8,057 bases of DNA from Candidatus Aminicenantota bacterium (GTDB lineage Bacteria > Acidobacteriota > Aminicenantia > Aminicenantales > JAFGBC01): positions 1 to 8,057 of the forward strand of contig JAFGBC010000264.1 of the NCBI GenBank assembly GCA_016933355.1, in the 5' to 3' direction. The notes under the pieces are model-generated. The model had not been told where the DNA came from. It ran no database searches and saw only the letters and a program-made list of their open reading frames with translations. The translations under genes were made by a program, and so were the position numbers. Shown one piece after another: positions 5,902 through 8,057 of the stretch (positions within the stretch are counted from its first letter, which is position 1; each line of letters begins with the position of its first letter).

Positions 5902-6383
5902 TCTTTCCGCCGTTGCCGCCGCTTTCGGCGCGCGACAGGTCGGGGGGCCTTCGGGGCGGCCGGGGCCGGCTTCCCGCCCTTGCCCCGCGCCCCGGATAGG
6001 GCCGTCCGGATCGTCCGGACGAGATCCTCGTCGACCAGGGGTTTGCTGAGCCAGAAGGACGGGGGGCGACGGGACGAGGCGCGGCGCGGGATCGGCTTCC
6101 TGATGAAGGCGGTGATAAAGACGACCGGGATACGGCCGAAGGATTGGAGCCGGCGGGCCGCTTCGATCCCGTCCATCCCGCCTTTGATCGAGATGTCCAT
6201 CAGGACGAGGTTGGGCGGGTCCGCCGCGGCCAGGGCCAGGGCTTCCTCCCCGGATGTGGCCAGCCCCGACACCCGCCAGCCCAGGGCCCGCAACTTCTCG
6301 CGGAGCTCGATGGCGACGATGACCTCGTCTTCGACGATGAGAATGGAGGGCATGGCCTCGGAACGCTTCTTGCGGACGGTCAT
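5898..6383 (-). CDS. Single-domain response regulator (receiver plus basic tail)
   Basis: The 161-residue protein is a CheY-like receiver (about 12-130) without an output domain. Acidic pocket Glu18-Asp19, phosphoacceptor Asp63 in LMDISIKGG, Thr91 in FITAF, and Lys114 in LSKPL are all present, so phosphorylation should be possible. Residues 95-109, where helix alpha4 should be, read IRKPIPRRASSRRPP: unusually rich in Arg and Pro for this fold. The tail, about 131-161, is rich in Lys, Arg, Pro and Ala and ends in RRKRRQRRKD, possibly a nucleic-acid or membrane-contact segment. I prefer ATG 6383 (SD-like GGGGAGGA at 6402-6395, 11-nt spacer). ATG 6353 is the alternative and would begin just before the first beta strand. 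ATG 6437 lies inside the -10 box and is excluded. No histidine kinase is nearby, so it is an orphan here. The neighbouring ackA-pta genes make and consume acetyl phosphate, a known phosphodonor for receivers; a link is inference. Confidence 0.88.
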   Translation of the reverse strand: MTVRKKRSEAMPSILIVEDEVIVAIELREKLRALGWRVSGLATSGEEALALAAADPPNLVLMDISIKGGMDGIEAARRLQSFGRIPVVFITAFIRKPIPRRASSRRPPSFWLSKPLVDEDLVRTIRTALSGARGKGGKPAPAAPKAPRPVARRKRRQRRKD

Positions 6384-6394
6384 CTTGGCGTCGA

Positions 6395-6402
6395 TCCTCC
6401 CC
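6395..6402 (-). promoter_or_regulatory. Ribosome binding site of the response regulator
   Basis: GGGGAGGA at 6402-6395 lies 11 nt before ATG 6383, slightly farther than usual. The alternative ATG 6353 has only GAGG two bases upstream, too close to work well, so this site favours 6383. Confidence 0.5.
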
Positions 6403-6435
6403 GAGCGACCCGCGTCTTCGACGGCGAGAAGTGGC

Positions 6436-6464
6436 ATTATACGCGTTTTACCCGCCCTTTTCAA
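6436..6464 (-). promoter_or_regulatory. Strong sigma70-type promoter of the response regulator
   Basis: On the minus strand TTGAAA (6464-6459, 5/6) and TATAAT (6441-6436, perfect) are separated by the optimal 17 nt. It lies in the 92-nt gap after the GH3 gene. A start near 6429 gives a leader of about 46 nt to ATG 6383. It is the best consensus promoter in the window. Confidence 0.75.
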
Positions 6465-6475
6465 ACCGAACGGAA

Positions 6476-8057
6476 TTATTCGAGGCGAAAGGGGCGGCTG
6501 CGGACCTCGACTCGCCCCGTCAGGACGCCCGTCGTGGCCGCGTCGGCCAAGCCGGCGAATCCGGGCTGCTTCCCGCCGACCGCAATCTCGAACAACCCCG
6601 GCTCGACGACGCGCCGGCCGTCCGCGGCGACGAGCGAGAGCGCCTTGGGCGACAGCGTGAAATGGACGGTCCGGCTCTCGCCCGGCTGAAGGTGGACGCG
6701 TCGGCAACCCTGGAGCGATCGGACCGGGACGGGAACCGAGGCATCGAGGTCGCTGACGTAGAGCTGCACGACCTCGTCTCCGACCCGGAAGCCGGCGTTG
6801 CGGACGTCCACCGAAACGGCGATCTCCGCGCCGGCATCGACGGCGGCCGGCATCCGGAGGTCTGCGTATTCGAACTGCGTGTAGCTTAGCCCGTGCCCGA
6901 ACGGGAAGAGGGGCTCGCCGCGGAAATAGCGGTAGGTCTGGCCGGTCATACGGTATTCGCCGAAGGGCGGAAGGTCGGCGACGGACTTGTAGAACGTTAC
7001 GGGCAGACGCCCCGAAGGATTGGCGTCGCCGAACAGGATGTCGGCCAGCGCCGTGCCGGCCGCCTGGCCCGGATACCAAGCTTCGACGATGGCCGGGACG
7101 CTCGCGGCGGCCCGGTTGACGGCGAGCGCGCTTCCGTTGAGCAGGACGAGGACGACGGGCTTTCCGGTCGCCAGGACCGCACCAAGCAGCTCTTCCTGGA
7201 CGCGGGGCAGGTCGAGGGACAGCCGGTCGCCGCCGGCGAAGCCTTCGACCGGCACGCTCATCTCCTCGCCCTCGAGCCGGGGCGAGAGGCCGAGAACGAG
7301 AACTACGGCATCGGCCCGGCCGGCCGTTTCGACCGCCTCCCGGACCGGGTCGGTCGCGGGGACCGCCCAGAGCAGGCGCATAAAAGCGTCGCTCGAGCGG
7401 TGGCTGAACTCCACACTGAGCTTATAGGGGCGGCCGGCTTCGAGGCGGACCGGGCCGTAGCGCTTCTCGGGCTGATGCGACCCGTTGTAGGAGGCGACGA
7501 GCCCGTCCTCGAGCCGGACCTGGAACCCGTTGAATCCTTCGCCGCCCAGCCAGTACGCGCCGCTCGAAGGAGGCACGAGACGGCCGGTCCAGCGGACGCT
7601 GAAATCGTCGTCGTCGATCCCGGGGAGCGGCGCCCCATCCCACCAGTTGAAGTCGACCGCCGGGTCGGTCCGGATCAGGACAGGCGCGCCCTTGAAGTCG
7701 CGGTTCCCGAAATACTCCGCTTTCAGGCCGGGGGCGGATCCCGGCTCCGGCCCGGTCCGCAGCGCGGATGCCGGCACCACCGAAAGCAGGGGCACGTTTT
7801 CGGCCCAGTCGCAGCCGGGCGCGTAGAGGACCCGGTCCGCCGTCCCCAGCTTGTCGCGGATCCCGCGCAGCGGCGTTACCGGGTCGACGGGCGTTCCGTT
7901 GTAGTTCCCCAGCAGCGTTTCGACGTCGTCGGCGTTGGGCCCGATGACGGCGACTGTCGCTAGGTCCTTGCGGAGCGGCAGAAGCCCACCCTCGTTCTTG
8001 AGGAGGACGATCGACCGGCGGGCCGCCTCGAGGGCCAGCTCCCGGTGCGGGGCGGAG
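6476..8057 (-). CDS. Glycoside hydrolase family 3 enzyme with PA14 insertion, 5' end beyond the window
   Basis: The last 526 residues of a GH3 beta-glycosidase (beta-glucosidase/xylosidase type) are present; the N-terminal TIM-barrel with the nucleophile Asp, and any signal peptide, lie off the right edge. Numbering from the edge: the GH3 C-terminal alpha/beta domain starts with RELALEAARRSIVLLKNEGG (5-24) and VAVIGPNADD (36-45). It is then interrupted at about 108-236 by a PA14 domain (GLKAEYFGNRDFKG, then SGAYWLGGEGFNGFQV). The GH3 domain resumes with VVLVLGLSPRLEGEEM (251-266), where Glu262 or Glu264 is the likely acid/base, then WYPGQAAGTALADILFGDANPSGRLPVTF in segments to 355 and PFGHGLSY at 385-392. 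A fibronectin III-like domain (about 408-492, VRNAGFRVGDEVVQLYV) ends the catalytic unit. PA14 insertions at this place are known in GH3 and shape the substrate pocket. It probably acts on plant or microbial beta-linked oligosaccharides; the exact sugar cannot be told. Confidence 0.93.
   Translation of the reverse strand, partial: SAPHRELALEAARRSIVLLKNEGGLLPLRKDLATVAVIGPNADDVETLLGNYNGTPVDPVTPLRGIRDKLGTADRVLYAPGCDWAENVPLLSVVPASALRTGPEPGSAPGLKAEYFGNRDFKGAPVLIRTDPAVDFNWWDGAPLPGIDDDDFSVRWTGRLVPPSSGAYWLGGEGFNGFQVRLEDGLVASYNGSHQPEKRYGPVRLEAGRPYKLSVEFSHRSSDAFMRLLWAVPATDPVREAVETAGRADAVVLVLGLSPRLEGEEMSVPVEGFAGGDRLSLDLPRVQEELLGAVLATGKPVVLVLLNGSALAVNRAAASVPAIVEAWYPGQAAGTALADILFGDANPSGRLPVTFYKSVADLPPFGEYRMTGQTYRYFRGEPLFPFGHGLSYTQFEYADLRMPAAVDAGAEIAVSVDVRNAGFRVGDEVVQLYVSDLDASVPVPVRSLQGCRRVHLQPGESRTVHFTLSPKALSLVAADGRRVVEPGLFEIAVGGKQPGFAGLADAATTGVLTGRVEVRSRPFRLE

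Noticed and set aside
6384..6437. ATG at 6437 as start of the response regulator
   Set aside because: It overlaps the TATAAT -10 box at 6436-6441, so it would lie upstream of the transcription start.
4921..6660. 579-codon plus-strand open frame
   Set aside because: It is antisense to ackA, the response regulator and the GH3 tail, crosses their intergenic gaps, and shows no recognisable motif.
6893..7963. 356-codon plus-strand open frame
   Set aside because: It is antisense to the GH3 gene, which has unmistakable motifs; composition is typical of a shadow frame.

Overview
All seven genes that I can support lie on the minus strand. In transcription order (high to low coordinates) they are: a glycoside hydrolase family 3 (GH3) enzyme cut by the right edge, a single-domain response regulator, acetate kinase (ackA), phosphate acetyltransferase (pta), a low-molecular-weight protein tyrosine phosphatase (LMW-PTP), a fused ADP-forming acyl-CoA synthetase, and a secreted ankyrin-repeat protein cut by the left edge. 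The long reading frames on the plus strand are GC-driven antisense shadows. I see no tRNA, rRNA, CRISPR array or transposase gene.

Organism: the DNA is GC-rich with strongly GC-biased third codon positions, AGGAG-type ribosome binding sites and sigma70-like -35/-10 boxes. The ankyrin protein carries a cleavable signal peptide. The gene set (GH3 for oligosaccharides, AckA-Pta and ADP-forming acyl-CoA synthetase for acetate with ATP gain) suggests a saccharolytic, fermentative or facultatively fermentative heterotroph. The 72-bp repeat at 835-906 resembles, from memory, repeats seen in uncultured GC-rich Acidobacteriota/Aminicenantota-like genomes. That assignment is a weak inference.

Layout: GH3 (6476-8057) contains a PA14 domain inserted in its C-terminal catalytic half and ends in a fibronectin III-like domain. 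A 92-nt gap holds a very good promoter (TTGAAA-N17-TATAAT) for the response regulator (5898-6383), which has only a receiver domain and a basic tail. A second promoter, whose -35 box contains the regulator's stop codon, drives ackA-pta-LMW-PTP (5838 down to 3144). In this operon pta and the phosphatase share one base (TGATG). A third promoter, again with its -35 box on the preceding stop codon and with an 18-bp dyad in its spacer, drives the acyl-CoA synthetase (909-3044). The 213-nt gap after it is the densest non-coding stretch. It holds an imperfect inverted-repeat element, a CCCGGG palindrome pair, a sigma54-like -24/-12 site, and two mutually exclusive hairpins (the second terminator-like) just before the ankyrin gene (1-695).

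How the genes may work together: GH3 could feed sugars into glycolysis, and acetyl-CoA could then be converted to acetate plus ATP by two routes encoded side by side. One is Pta plus AckA through acetyl phosphate; the other is a one-enzyme ADP-forming synthetase. The separate promoters suggest that the two routes can be expressed independently. Acetyl phosphate is a known small-molecule phosphodonor for receiver domains, so the adjacent orphan receiver is a reasonable, untested candidate for sensing flux through this node. I found no clearly new system. The most unusual material is the non-coding architecture at 696-908 and the two promoters built onto stop codons.
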